Source: Marinobacter sp. SS21
GTDB lineage: Bacteria > Pseudomonadota > Gammaproteobacteria > Pseudomonadales > Oleiphilaceae
DNA length: 64,000 nucleotides
Reading direction: 5' to 3'
Assembly: GCF_028369065.1 (NCBI RefSeq)
Contig: NZ_JAQNDA010000012.1
Span: 1 to 64,000 of the forward strand
Part shown: positions 50,790-60,121 of the stretch, one piece after another
Layout: each line of letters starts with the position of its first letter
Position numbering within the stretch: position 1 is the first letter of the stretch
The notes under the pieces: generated by a model
Told to the model about the DNA's origin: nothing
Seen by the model: only the letters and a program-made list of their open reading frames with translations
Databases searched by the model: none
Made by a program: the position numbers and the translations under genes

Positions 50790-51890
50790 ATGACCGAAGT
50801 TTCCCGGCAAGCACTGGAAGCCGCCATCAAAGAGTACAAAGACCCCTACCTGGAGCAGGATCTTTACGAGCTGGGCGCCGTGAAGTCGCTGGCGGTGGAC
50901 GAGCAGGGCACGGTTAACCTGGCGCTGGAATTGCCCTATGCCTCTGAAGGCATTGCGGGTGCTCTGCGGCAGCTGGTGGGCAACGCCCTGGACAACGTCG
51001 ATGGTGTGGAGGACGTGGCCATCACGGTGAGTCAGCGCATTCATGCCCATCAGGCCCAGCGGGATCTGCAATCCATTGCCGGGGTCAAGAACATCATTGC
51101 GGTGGCCTCTGGCAAGGGCGGTGTCGGCAAGTCTACCACCGCCGTCAATCTGGCCCTGGCGTTGAGCCAGGAAGGCGCGCGAGTGGGCATCCTGGATGCC
51201 GACATCTACGGCCCGAGCATCGGCATGATGCTGGGCATCAAGGAAGGTACCCGTCCCGACACCAAGGAAAACAAGTATTTCATCCCGGTGAAGGCGCACG
51301 GCCTGCAGGCGATCTCCATGGCCTTCCTGGTGACCGACAAGACCCCCATGGTGTGGCGGGGGCCGATGGTGAGCGGTGCCGTCCAGCAGCTGCTGACCCA
51401 GACGCTGTGGGATGAGCTCGACTACCTGATCGTCGACATGCCGCCCGGCACCGGCGACATCCAGCTCACCCTGGCGCAGAAGGTTCCGGTGACCGGCTCG
51501 GTGATCGTGACCACGCCGCAGGACATCGCTCTGCTGGACTGCAAGAAAGGGATCGAAATGTTCCGTAAGGTGGATATCCCGGTGCTGGGCGTGGTGGAAA
51601 ACATGAGCGTCCACATCTGCAGCAATTGCGGTCACGAGGAGGCGCTGTTCGGTCACGGCGGAGGCGAGCGGGTGGCGGAGCAGTACGACACCACGCTGTT
51701 GGGGCAACTGCCACTGCACATGACCATCCGCGAGCAGACCGATGGCGGCAACCCGACGGTGGTGGCAGAGCCGGACTCGGAAGTGGCGCGACGCTATCGG
51801 GACATTGCCCGCCGGGTCAGCGCGGTACTGTCCCAACGAGCCCGTAACCTGAGCTCGCCGATTCCGAGCATCTCCATCAGCGACGACTGA
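50790..51890 (+). CDS. apbC: Iron-sulfur carrier protein ApbC/Mrp
   Basis: The 366-residue P-loop protein has an N-terminal DUF59/MIP18-like domain (about 1-85), the deviant Walker A GKGGVGKSTTAVNLA, and the C-x-x-C pair in HICSNCGHEEALFG that binds a transferable 4Fe-4S cluster. The ATG at 50790 is preceded by GGAG at 6 bases; the longer frame from 50739 lacks family resemblance in its first 17 residues. The metG-apbC-dcd order is conserved. Confidence 0.95.
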   Translation: MTEVSRQALEAAIKEYKDPYLEQDLYELGAVKSLAVDEQGTVNLALELPYASEGIAGALRQLVGNALDNVDGVEDVAITVSQRIHAHQAQRDLQSIAGVKNIIAVASGKGGVGKSTTAVNLALALSQEGARVGILDADIYGPSIGMMLGIKEGTRPDTKENKYFIPVKAHGLQAISMAFLVTDKTPMVWRGPMVSGAVQQLLTQTLWDELDYLIVDMPPGTGDIQLTLAQKVPVTGSVIVTTPQDIALLDCKKGIEMFRKVDIPVLGVVENMSVHICSNCGHEEALFGHGGGERVAEQYDTTLLGQLPLHMTIREQTDGGNPTVVAEPDSEVARRYRDIARRVSAVLSQRARNLSSPIPSISISDD

Positions 51891-51997
51891 GGCTGTCAAG
51901 GAGCCTTTGGCGTTGAGTGGCGCGGGAAGGTAAACTACCGCGCCAGAAATTTTTACGACTTTCTTACGAATTTCGAATTCACCACGAGACGTAACCG

Positions 51998-52564
51998 ATG
52001 AGCATAAAATCCGATAAGTGGATCCGCCGCATGTCCGAAGAGGCGGGCATGATCGAACCGTTTGAGCCGGGGCAGGTGCGAGAGTCCGAAAAAGGGCGTG
52101 TGATCTCTTACGGGACCTCCAGCTACGGCTATGACGTTCGCTGCAGCAACGAGTTCAAGATTTTTACCAACGTCCACTCGGCTACGGTAGACCCGAAGAA
52201 CTTTGACGAGAACAGTTTCGTTAACGTGACCGGGGATGTCTGCATTATCCCTCCGAACTCCTTTGCCCTGGCCCGCACCGTCGAGTACTTCCGCATTCCC
52301 CGCAATGTGCTGACCGTCTGTCTCGGCAAGTCCACCTATGCCCGTTGCGGTATCATCGTTAACGTCACACCGCTGGAGCCGGAGTGGGAAGGGCAGGTGA
52401 CCCTGGAGTTTTCCAACACCACCAATCTGCCGGCGAAGATTTACGCCAATGAGGGTGTGGCCCAGATGCTGTTCTTCGAATCCGACGAGGTGTGTGAGAC
52501 CAGCTATAAGGATCGCGGTGGCAAGTACCTCGGTCAGACTGGCGTCACGTTGCCAAAAACATGA
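51998..52564 (+). CDS. dcd: dCTP deaminase
   Basis: The 188-residue homotrimeric enzyme deaminates dCTP to dUTP for thymidylate synthesis. The family motifs [20 protein letters not shown] and [24 protein letters not shown] are present; the latter includes the catalytic Glu and the nucleotide-binding Arg. Its length equals that of Pseudomonas Dcd (188). Confidence 0.98.
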   Translation: MSIKSDKWIRRMSEEAGMIEPFEPGQVRESEKGRVISYGTSSYGYDVRCSNEFKIFTNVHSATVDPKNFDENSFVNVTGDVCIIPPNSFALARTVEYFRIPRNVLTVCLGKSTYARCGIIVNVTPLEPEWEGQVTLEFSNTTNLPAKIYANEGVAQMLFFESDEVCETSYKDRGGKYLGQTGVTLPKT

Positions 52565-52610
52565 TCCGGACCATGCCGTCTGAATCTCCGCAGTTGGAGG
52601 TGTCGTTGCG

Positions 52611-53210
52611 ATGAATGCCAATCAGTTCCTTAAGGCGCTTGAGCAGCTTCACGGCTGGCGCGAGTGTGCCTTTCTGTTGGCGCTGGCGGAGCGGGGCTTT
52701 CCCAATTACGCCCTGTTCGCCGATGCCCTGGGGTTGAAAACCGGTGCCAAGATGCGGCAGTTGCTGGATCTGGGCTGGAACCTGCTGCAGGAGACCCCCT
52801 CCGAGTCGGCAATTCCACAGTTACTGGCCAAACTGGAGAGTCTGTCGCCCGATGTGGATGCCTACGATGCCTACGGAGTCTATCCCGCGTTCGATTTTTG
52901 TCGTCTGCTGGAGCAGGCCCTGCTGTGCCGTTTGAATCCCGATAACCATCGCGCCAGCGAGGCGGCGCAGTGGGCCATGGAAACCGTGCTGAAGTTTATC
53001 GAGGTCTCCGAAGGTGATGGCCTGGACGACGACGAGCTGGTGAGACTGCTGGACCAGCATGCATTGATGAAGGCGGATAAGGCGTTCCAGCGTGACCTGG
53101 TGCTTGCCGTCAAGCGACAGCGAGTGCCCACGGTCTCGTTCATTGCCGAACTGCGCCAACTGGCGGCCAACGACGGCGTCAGCAACCTGGGCATTTCGCT
53201 GAACGACTGA
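52611..53210 (+). CDS. DUF416 (YjaG-like) protein
   Basis: The 199-residue helical protein resembles E. coli YjaG in length and in the conserved LEQLHGWRECAFLLALAERG, PNYALFADA and YDAYGVYPAFDFCRLLEQAL blocks. GGAGG stands before the ATG. The function is unknown. The gene lies between dcd and avtA with no overlap, and no cofactor motif is visible. Confidence 0.9.
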   Translation: MNANQFLKALEQLHGWRECAFLLALAERGFPNYALFADALGLKTGAKMRQLLDLGWNLLQETPSESAIPQLLAKLESLSPDVDAYDAYGVYPAFDFCRLLEQALLCRLNPDNHRASEAAQWAMETVLKFIEVSEGDGLDDDELVRLLDQHALMKADKAFQRDLVLAVKRQRVPTVSFIAELRQLAANDGVSNLGISLND

Positions 53211-53276
53211 TTCGCTTCTACACTCACTCAAAACCCACTCAACATTTATTCAAAACCAGCACACGGCACGCCGCCC

Positions 53277-54539
53277 ATGAAACTGTCTGCCTTCGGACGC
53301 AAATTTTCTGCTGATGCCGGTATCACCTCGTTGATGGAAGACCTGGGCAATGCCCTGGCCTCCGGTGACGATATGATCATGATGGGCGGTGGCAATCCCG
53401 GTCACGTGCCCGAGGTGCAGGAGCGCTTGACCCAGGAGCTGGCACGGCTGGCGGACGATTCCGACGCCATGCGGCGGCTGGTGGGAATCTACGATCCGCC
53501 CCAGGGTGAAAAGCAGTTCATCAGCTCGCTGGTGGCGCTGCTGAACCGGGAGTATGGCTGGGGGTTGCGGCCGGAGAATGTGGCGCTGACCAACGGCAGT
53601 CAGGCGGCGTTCTTCATGCTGTTCAACATGTTCGGTGGCGAGTACGGTGACGGTAAGCGCAAGCACATTTTGCTGCCCATGGCGCCCGAGTACATTGGCT
53701 ACGCGGATGCCGGCATCGCGCCGGAGTTGTTCAAGGCGGTGCGGCCCGAGATCAGCTTCACCGACGCCCACGAATTCAAGTACCGGGTCGACTTCGGCGC
53801 CGTGGAGGTGACGGCGGAAACCGGTGCCATCTGCGTGTCCCGGCCCACCAACCCGACCGGCAATGTGGTCACCGACGAAGAGTTGGCGCGTCTGGAGGTC
53901 CTGGCCCGAAGCCACGACGTGCCGTTGATTGTGGACGGCGCTTACGGCACCCCTTTCCCCAGCTTGCTGTTTGTTGACGCCACGCCGCATTGGAATGATC
54001 AGGTCGTGTTGTGCCTGAGCCTGTCCAAACTGGGCTTGCCGGCGGCCCGTACCGGCATCGTGATCGCCGATGAGCGGATTATCAAGGCCCTGTCCAGCGT
54101 CAACGCCATCATGAATCTGGCCACCGGCAGCTTTGGTGCCATGCTGGCGGAGCCGCTGGTGCGCAGCGGTGAAATTCTGTCGCTGAGCCGGGACGTGGTG
54201 TGCCCGTTTTATAGGGCCAAGATGGAGCGGGCGGTGACGGTGTTCTCGGAGGCCATGGGCGAGCGTTGCCGCTGGTACATTCATAAGCCCGAGGGCGCGA
54301 TGTTCCTGTGGTTATGGTTTCCCGATCTGCCCATCAGCAGTCTGGAGCTGTACCAGCGTCTCAAGGCGAGGGGCGTGCTGGTGGTGTCTGGCCACTACTT
54401 TTTCCCCGGTTTGCCAGAGGATGGCTGGCGCCATCGCCATGAATGCCTGCGGGTGACCTATTCCCAGGACGACGATCAGGTGGCCGCGGGGCTGCGTATC
54501 ATCGCTGAGGAAGTGTTGGCCGTCTGGGCGCAGCACTGA
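53277..54539 (+). CDS. avtA: Valine-pyruvate aminotransferase AvtA
   Basis: The 420-residue fold-type I PLP enzyme exchanges amino groups between alanine/pyruvate and valine/2-oxoisovalerate. The AvtA-type start KLSAFGRKFSADAGITSLMEDLGNA, the substrate loop MMGGGNPGHVPEVQ, and SLSKLGLPAARTGIV with the PLP-binding Lys identify it. Its stop codon is one arm of a hairpin that also contains the stop codon of the convergent DUF3108 gene. Confidence 0.95.
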   Translation: MKLSAFGRKFSADAGITSLMEDLGNALASGDDMIMMGGGNPGHVPEVQERLTQELARLADDSDAMRRLVGIYDPPQGEKQFISSLVALLNREYGWGLRPENVALTNGSQAAFFMLFNMFGGEYGDGKRKHILLPMAPEYIGYADAGIAPELFKAVRPEISFTDAHEFKYRVDFGAVEVTAETGAICVSRPTNPTGNVVTDEELARLEVLARSHDVPLIVDGAYGTPFPSLLFVDATPHWNDQVVLCLSLSKLGLPAARTGIVIADERIIKALSSVNAIMNLATGSFGAMLAEPLVRSGEILSLSRDVVCPFYRAKMERAVTVFSEAMGERCRWYIHKPEGAMFLWLWFPDLPISSLELYQRLKARGVLVVSGHYFFPGLPEDGWRHRHECLRVTYSQDDDQVAAGLRIIAEEVLAVWAQH

Positions 54540-54555
54540 GGCGTCGAGCGCCTCA
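54537..54555. terminator. Palindromic hairpin containing both convergent stop codons
   Basis: TGAGGCG at 54537-54543 pairs perfectly with CGCCTCA at 54549-54555 around a 5-nt loop. The left arm begins with the avtA TGA and the right arm ends with the complement of the DUF3108 TGA. There is no T run, so it may act as an RNA end stabiliser or a weak bidirectional terminator. Confidence 0.6.
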
Positions 54556-55317
54556 CGGAGTCAGGCTGGAGTCCTCAATGTGGATTTCGTAGAACGAGCC
54601 GTCCGGTTCGGTCTGGGTCAGGCGGACCATCAGGTGGTCCCAATCCGGTACAAACCACATCAGGGTTTCCCGCTTGCTGTCATCGTTTCGAACTTTTTCC
54701 ACCTTCACCGTCTGGGCCGTGCCCAGGCGCGTCTGCAGCTGCTCTTCACCGATAATTGCAAAGCGGTCTTCGTCGTAGCGGCCTTTGTCGATCACCTGGT
54801 AGGTCACGTCGGTGCGACCGGCCCGTAGATCCTGGTGCAGCTGCAATTGGTAGCTTAGGGGGTCAAGAGCGCCCGATTTCAGCGGCAAACTGAATGCCTT
54901 GCCTTCATGGTGGCCGCTGGCCGTGCCTTTGCTCCAGTCAAAGTTGATGGTCCGCTCCCGGTCGCGGATCAGCATGCCGGAGAGTTCGTAGCGGTAGCGC
55001 AGCGGCACCGCATGGTCATTCTCCCAGCGAAAGATGGTCGACTCCTCAATGTCGGCGATAAACGAGTCCACTCGAAACTGGTAGCGCCAAAGGCCGCTGT
55101 CCAGCTGCTCAAGGGAGCGTGTGGCGGTGCCATCGATCGCTACGCCTTTGTCGAGTGACGCCCGGAACGTAGCGCTGAATGGCGCGGGCGGTGGCATTTG
55201 GGAATCAGCGGCAGGCGTTGCCTGTGGCTGGCCGTAAGCCGATAGGGTCAGCACTGCCAGAACGATCAGTCCGCCAATCCGGGGGGCGATGCGGGGTCGG
55301 TACTCCTTGCTAGGCAT
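54553..55317 (-). CDS. DUF3108 exported protein
   Basis: The 254-residue product has a signal-like N terminus (about 12-30, LTLSAYGQPQA) and a beta-rich domain of the DUF3108 type with FSATFRASLDKGVAIDGTATRSLEQ and YQVIDKGRYDEDRFAIIGEEQLQT. The function is unknown. The family is often encoded next to purN/purM, as here. It probably acts in the periplasm or outer membrane. Confidence 0.86.
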   Translation of the reverse strand: MPSKEYRPRIAPRIGGLIVLAVLTLSAYGQPQATPAADSQMPPPAPFSATFRASLDKGVAIDGTATRSLEQLDSGLWRYQFRVDSFIADIEESTIFRWENDHAVPLRYRYELSGMLIRDRERTINFDWSKGTASGHHEGKAFSLPLKSGALDPLSYQLQLHQDLRAGRTDVTYQVIDKGRYDEDRFAIIGEEQLQTRLGTAQTVKVEKVRNDDSKRETLMWFVPDWDHLMVRLTQTEPDGSFYEIHIEDSSLTP

Positions 55318-55520
55318 TGGCTGTTACTCCTGGTCATCGCCTCCGCCCGACTTGCGCCGGGCGCTGCGTCAGGCCGCTGGTGTGCGGCGGCGGCTGGCAG
55401 CGTGCGTTATTATTCATGGACTTGGTAAGTGTAGCCGGCGAAGGCAGACAGGAGCATGACAATATCGTCAGGAATGCGGGCCGGCCCGGGCGTGTAAGGA
55501 TACCCGAGCCGGCTTTGGAG
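55318..55520. other. Gap between DUF3108 and purN with an inverted repeat
   Basis: The 203-bp gap contains no gene. Near purN, an 11-bp inverted repeat with one mismatch lies at about 55480-55490 and 55502-55512. It sits just after the purN stop on the minus strand and may mark the purMN transcript end, but it lacks a T run on that strand. The remainder should hold the DUF3108 promoter, which I cannot pinpoint. Confidence 0.4.
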
Positions 55521-56189
55521 TCAGGCGTCGTTGGCGGGTAGTACCATGGGGGTCGTCATGGGCAGGCCGTCAAAGCAGGCTCCGTCTTCGGACAGAGTCA
55601 GCCGGCCTTCGCAGAACCAGCGAACGACGATGGGGTACAGGACGTGCTCCATCTGCTGCACCTTTTCCGCCAGTGAATCCGGGGTGTCGTCTGCAGAGAT
55701 GTCCACCTGGGCCTGGGCAATCACCGGCCCGCCATCCAGATCTTCGGTGACGAAATGGATGGATACGCCGTGCAGGGAATCACCGGCCTCCAGTGCGCGC
55801 CGATGGGTGTTCAGCCCGGTGTACTTGGGCAACAGCGACGGGTGGATGTTGAGCATGGTGCCGTGGAAGGCCCGTACAAACTCGGGGGTGAGAATGCGCA
55901 TGAAGCCGGCCAGCACCACCAGGTCCGGGCTGTGTCGTTCGATCTCGGCGCTGAAGGCAGCATCGAACTCTGCCCGTGACGGGTACTCGGTGTGGTCCAC
56001 GGTGAAGGTTTCGATCCCCGCCTGGCGAGCGCGCTCGAGGGCGAAAGCCTGCGGGCGATTGCAGCCCACCGCCACGATCTGACCCGGAAAATCCCGTTCC
56101 CGGGTGGCCTCGATCAGCGCCTGCAGGTTGGTGCCGCTGCCAGAGGCCAGCACCACAATCCTGGGTTCCATGACGTCGGCGGTCATCAT
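55521..56189 (-). CDS. purN: Phosphoribosylglycinamide formyltransferase
   Basis: The 222-residue enzyme transfers a formyl group to glycinamide ribonucleotide in purine synthesis. [18 protein letters not shown] is the phosphate-binding start, [16 protein letters not shown] contains catalytic Asn and His, and [11 protein letters not shown] follows the catalytic Asp. The start overlaps the purM stop as ATGA, so the two enzymes are made together. Confidence 0.96.
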   Translation of the reverse strand: MMTADVMEPRIVVLASGSGTNLQALIEATRERDFPGQIVAVGCNRPQAFALERARQAGIETFTVDHTEYPSRAEFDAAFSAEIERHSPDLVVLAGFMRILTPEFVRAFHGTMLNIHPSLLPKYTGLNTHRRALEAGDSLHGVSIHFVTEDLDGGPVIAQAQVDISADDTPDSLAEKVQQMEHVLYPIVVRWFCEGRLTLSEDGACFDGLPMTTPMVLPANDA

Positions 56190-57250
56190 CCTGCCAGCAG
56201 TCCCGGCGCGTAACGAACCTCAGGTTCGGCTTCTGGGCTGTCGAGCGCTTCGATGGTGCCAATCGGCCAGGCCTGTTCGCCCATGGCGGACAAGACCTCC
56301 AGGGCTTTGGGCTGCTGATCGGCGGGAACACAGACGATCATGCCAACGCCGCAGTTGAAGGTTCGGTACATCTCGTTTGCCTCAACGCCGCCGGCGTCCT
56401 TCAGCCACTGGAAGACCGGCGGCAGGGCCCAGCTGTTGGTGTCGATGGCGGCCCGGCTGCCCTTGGGCAAGACCCGGGGGATATTCTCCGGCAGACCGCC
56501 GCCGGTAATGTGGGACATGGCGCGAATGTCGACTTCTTTGTTCAGTTGAAGCAGGTTCTTGACGTAGATGCGGGTGGGCGCCATCAAGGCATCGGCCAGG
56601 CTCTGGTCACCGACCTGCTCGTTGAGATCGGCATTGCTGACCTCGAGGATCTTTCGGATCAGCGAGTAGCCGTTGGAGTGAGGGCCAGAAGAACCAAGGG
56701 CTATCAGGGCATCGCCGGCTTGAACACGGCTGCCATCGATGATCTCGCTGCGTTCGGCAACTCCGACACAAAAGCCGGCCAGGTCGTAGTCGTCGCCTTC
56801 ATACATGCCCGGCATCTCTGCGGTTTCGCCACCAACCAGCGCGCATCCGGCCAGTTCGCAGCCGGCGCCAATACCCTCAACAACCTGAGCCGCAACATCC
56901 ACATTGAGCTTGCCGGTTGCGTAGTAGTCCAGGAAAAACAGCGGCTCGGCACCGCCCACCACCAGATCGTTCACGCACATGGCCACCAGATCGATGCCGA
57001 TACTGTCGTGCTGGTTGAGTTGCATGGCCAGGCGCAGTTTGGTGCCCACACCGTCAGTGCCGGAGACCAGAACCGGCTCCTTGTAGCCAGCCGGAATGGC
57101 CACGGTGGCGCCGAAGCCCCCCAGACCGCCGAGCACTTCCGGACGCCGGGTGCGGGCAGCGGTGTTTTTGATCCGGTTGACAAGTTCGTTCCCGGCGTCG
57201 ATATCAACGCCGGCGTCGCGATAAGTGAGGGAGGGCTTCTGTTCGCTCAT
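56186..57250 (-). CDS. purM: Phosphoribosylformylglycinamidine cyclo-ligase
   Basis: The 354-residue enzyme closes the imidazole ring to give aminoimidazole ribonucleotide. [33 protein letters not shown] and the ATP-binding [20 protein letters not shown]-type block are present. It is divergent from the DUF2066 gene across a 170-bp promoter region. The purM-purN pair with DUF2066, a CDP-alcohol transferase and hda nearby is common in pseudomonads and relatives. Confidence 0.97.
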   Translation of the reverse strand: MSEQKPSLTYRDAGVDIDAGNELVNRIKNTAARTRRPEVLGGLGGFGATVAIPAGYKEPVLVSGTDGVGTKLRLAMQLNQHDSIGIDLVAMCVNDLVVGGAEPLFFLDYYATGKLNVDVAAQVVEGIGAGCELAGCALVGGETAEMPGMYEGDDYDLAGFCVGVAERSEIIDGSRVQAGDALIALGSSGPHSNGYSLIRKILEVSNADLNEQVGDQSLADALMAPTRIYVKNLLQLNKEVDIRAMSHITGGGLPENIPRVLPKGSRAAIDTNSWALPPVFQWLKDAGGVEANEMYRTFNCGVGMIVCVPADQQPKALEVLSAMGEQAWPIGTIEALDSPEAEPEVRYAPGLLAG

Positions 57251-57420
57251 GGTAGTGGAAACCGTTTTGGCAGTGAGATAAGCGCGGAATTTTAACAGGT
57301 GCGAGGTGACGCTCCAAATGCAATTGCCTCTTTGCTACTCAGCGTTGGGGGCTTGGTGTATCCTATGCGCCATCACACTGACATACAGGGTGCTTCATGC
57401 CAGATTCCGGTCGAAAGACG

Positions 57421-58746
57421 ATGCCAACTTACCGATTCATCCTGCAGACTCTCCCCCTGCTGTCACTCCTGCTTGGTTATTTCGCGCCCGCTCAGGCAGT
57501 CTCTGTTGACGGCTTGTATTCGGTGGAGGTGCCGGTTGCCGGATCGTCGCCGCAGCAGCTTCAGGCGGGCTATGTCGAGGGGCTGCGTAGGGTGTTGTTG
57601 CGGGTCAGTGGCAGTCGGGAGGTGTTGCAGCGAGAGGAAACCGGTGCGTTGCTAGAACGGGCTGAGTCACTGCTGCAGTCCTACCAGTATTTGCGGGCCG
57701 AGCAGAACGGTGCGTCCAATCGTCTCCGGATGACGTTCGGTTCTGTCGGGGTGAATCAGGCCTTGTCCTCGATCAACGCGCCGGTCTGGGGTGCCAATCG
57801 GCCACTGACGCTGGCCTGGGTCGCCGTGCAGACCAGTTCCGGGCGCCAGCTTGTGACGGCGCCAGAGGCGAGCGGCGCGCTATCGCCCTCGGAGCGCTGG
57901 TACCGAGCCTTCCAGAATGCGGCAGCAAGCAGGGGGTTGCCGCTGGTGCTGCCTGCTCATCAGGCAGCCGGTAACCGGGAGTTGCTGTCGGAAGTCTGGG
58001 GCCAGTTCATGGGGCGGATACGGGCGGAATCAGAAGCCATCGGTCATGACTTACTGGCGTCGGTACGGATCAATTTCGATCGCAACACCTGGCGTGCATC
58101 CTGGGTGTTGGAAGGTCGTGGTCTGGATGAATCTGAAGCCTCTTTGAGCGGCAGTTCTCCTGAACAGGTGGCAGAGCTCATCGTGGGTCGCTGGGCGGAC
58201 ATGCTGGCGGCTCGATATGCGGTAGAGGCCGGGGAGGTGGGTGAGTCACCGCAGGTGGATATCGTGCTGGATGAAGTTGACTCCCTTGAGGATTATGCCG
58301 CCATTAAGGCCGCGCTGCTGAGTATGACGCCGGTGCAGAGTGCCGGCCCTGTAAGCGTAAAGGCGAATCAGGCTATCTTGCGGGTGGCGTTCTCCGGCGA
58401 GCTGCGGCAGTTGCAGGAGTATATGGCGCTGGACACCCGCTTTGTGCCGGTGCGGGAGGTGCAGACTAACGTTGGTTCGCAGGAATCACCCCCAGTGCCG
58501 AATATCGCGGCAACGCAGTCGTCGTTGACCTCGCCTGCCGACGCGGTCGAGTCTACCGTGGAGAACGGTGTGGCGGTGGTCGCCGACGGTAATGCGCCGG
58601 CAACGAATGAAGAGGGTGACCTGTTCCGTTATCAACCGCTGGCCGTCGAAGCGGCGGACGCAGACAAGGCCTTTGAGTCGCTGTATCCCATTTTGCATTA
58701 TCGCTGGCAAGCTTCGCCAATCCGCAGTCCTGGTGAACGGGAGTAA
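57421..58746 (+). CDS. DUF2066 exported protein
   Basis: The 441-residue product has a signal peptide (FILQTLPLLSLLLGYFAPAQA) and a DUF2066 domain with VPVAGSSPQQLQAGYVEGLRRVLLRVSGSREVL. The ATG at 57421 is preferred over one 24 bases earlier because it brings the signal peptide closer to the N terminus. The function is unknown; the protein is probably periplasmic. The last 100 residues are low in structure. It is followed by the CDP-alcohol transferase gene. Confidence 0.86.
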   Translation: MPTYRFILQTLPLLSLLLGYFAPAQAVSVDGLYSVEVPVAGSSPQQLQAGYVEGLRRVLLRVSGSREVLQREETGALLERAESLLQSYQYLRAEQNGASNRLRMTFGSVGVNQALSSINAPVWGANRPLTLAWVAVQTSSGRQLVTAPEASGALSPSERWYRAFQNAAASRGLPLVLPAHQAAGNRELLSEVWGQFMGRIRAESEAIGHDLLASVRINFDRNTWRASWVLEGRGLDESEASLSGSSPEQVAELIVGRWADMLAARYAVEAGEVGESPQVDIVLDEVDSLEDYAAIKAALLSMTPVQSAGPVSVKANQAILRVAFSGELRQLQEYMALDTRFVPVREVQTNVGSQESPPVPNIAATQSSLTSPADAVESTVENGVAVVADGNAPATNEEGDLFRYQPLAVEAADADKAFESLYPILHYRWQASPIRSPGERE

Positions 58747-58776
58747 TTCCGTGGCTGAGGTGGGCGGAGCCTGAGA

Positions 58777-59334
58777 ATGATGCTGAGGTGGAATTGGATT
58801 CCCAATGCCTTAACGTTCCTGCGCGTTGCCCTGATCGTTCCGTTCGCTGGAGCCCTGTGGAGCGGGCAATATCGCCTGGCGTTGGCGATCTTCGCAGTGG
58901 CGGCGGTTTCCGATGCCTGTGATGGCTTTTTGGCACGCCACTACAATTGGCGCTCCCGCATCGGCGCCATTGCCGACCCGCTGGCGGATAAGGCCTTGCT
59001 GATTACCGCCTATCTGGTGCTCACTCTGACCGGTGTCTTGCCGGCTTGGTTGTTTGCGCTGGTGCTCGGCCGGGATGTGCTGATTGTTGCTGGTGCGCTG
59101 GCGTTCCATTACGGTATCGGCCGATTCGATATGCAGCCAAGCCTGCTGGGCAAGATAAACACCCTGGTTCAGATCCTGGTGGTGCTGGCCATCATGGTGC
59201 TTTTGGCCGACTTGCCGATGTATCCCTGGGTGACTGAGGTTGGCATTCTGGTGGTGGCGGTGTCCGCGCTTGTGAGTGGCGGGCATTATGTATTGGTGTG
59301 GGGAATGAGAGCTTGGAGGGCGAAGCAGCATTGA
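58777..59334 (+). CDS. CDP-alcohol phosphatidyltransferase family protein
   Basis: The 185-residue membrane protein has about five or six helices and the complete family signature D-x2-D-G-x2-A-R-x8-G-x3-D-x3-D in VSDACDGFLARHYN to IADPLADKALL. It transfers a phosphatidyl group from CDP-diacylglycerol to an alcohol. It is smaller than, and diverges from, classical PgsA, so the acceptor (glycerol-phosphate, inositol-like or other) is uncertain. Its stop codon overlaps the TTG start of hda. Confidence 0.9.
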   Translation: MMLRWNWIPNALTFLRVALIVPFAGALWSGQYRLALAIFAVAAVSDACDGFLARHYNWRSRIGAIADPLADKALLITAYLVLTLTGVLPAWLFALVLGRDVLIVAGALAFHYGIGRFDMQPSLLGKINTLVQILVVLAIMVLLADLPMYPWVTEVGILVVAVSALVSGGHYVLVWGMRAWRAKQH

Positions 59335-60029
59335 GTGGGCCTCAACTAACCCTGGGCGTTAAACTCCGGGATGACGCCAGGTTTGATAATTTTCATGGCG
59401 ACCGCAATGCGGCATCGGCCAATCGTTTGCAGCAGGCGTGTCACGATTCGCGTGACCTCCCGGTTGTGGTGCTGTGCGGCGATGCCGATACCGGTAAGAG
59501 TCACCTGTTGCAGGCCGCCTGCCATGAAGTGGAAAAGCAGGGCGGGGCGGCGGTATGCATCAGCATCGAAGAGCTGATGCCCTTTGGTCCGGATGCGTTA
59601 TCGGGGCTGGAGCATCAGGCGTTGACCGGTTTGGACGATTTGGATCTGGTGGCGGGCCGCTCGGAGTGGGAGGAGGCGGTGTTCCATCTGTACAATCGTA
59701 TTCTCGACCAGGGGCACCGTATGGTCATCAGCCTGTCGAACACCCCAGCCGCCTTGCCGTTCGGTCTGCGTGACCTGAAATCCCGGTTGCAGCACGGCCT
59801 GCTGATCCAACTGGGCATCTACCGGGATGCCGACCGGCTTACCATCTTGCGGGCGCGTGCGGAGCAGCGTGGGCTGGTGCTTGCGGATGATGTGTCTGCG
59901 TTCATCCTGCGCCGCGCCCCGAGAAAACTGGCGGATTTACTGGCGATGCTGGACCGACTGGACGAGAATTCCCTGCAGGCACAACGCAAACTGACCATCC
60001 CGTTTGTGAAATCGGTGATGGGTTGGTAA
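59331..60029 (+). CDS. hda: DnaA regulatory inactivator Hda
   Basis: The 232-residue AAA+ protein resembles the ATPase core of DnaA, with QLTLGVKLRDDARFDNFHGDRN at its start (including a clamp-binding QL motif), a Walker A-like CGDADTGKSHLLQAA, and the sensor region APRKLADLLAMLDRLD. Hda with the sliding clamp stimulates ATP hydrolysis by DnaA to prevent over-initiation. TTG at 59331 is chosen because it begins just before the clamp motif, overlaps the upstream stop and has GGAGGG 10 bases before; GTG at 59298 would lengthen the N terminus by 11 residues. Confidence 0.93.
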   Translation: MSGPQLTLGVKLRDDARFDNFHGDRNAASANRLQQACHDSRDLPVVVLCGDADTGKSHLLQAACHEVEKQGGAAVCISIEELMPFGPDALSGLEHQALTGLDDLDLVAGRSEWEEAVFHLYNRILDQGHRMVISLSNTPAALPFGLRDLKSRLQHGLLIQLGIYRDADRLTILRARAEQRGLVLADDVSAFILRRAPRKLADLLAMLDRLDENSLQAQRKLTIPFVKSVMGW

Positions 60030-60075
60030 CAACAATAAATAGGTAACAACAATAAATAGGTAACAACAATAAACC
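60025..60075. repeat. 17-bp tandem repeat between hda and the ParA gene
   Basis: Two perfect copies of GGTAACAACAATAAATA (60025-60041 and 60042-60058) and a third that diverges after 15 bases fill the gap. The first copy contains the hda TAA stop codon. The array is AT-rich in a GC-rich neighbourhood. Confidence 0.92.
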
Positions 60076-60121
60076 AGTCTCACAGGGGCTGGATATTCGA
60101 GCACAACAGGCAGAGGGCGAT

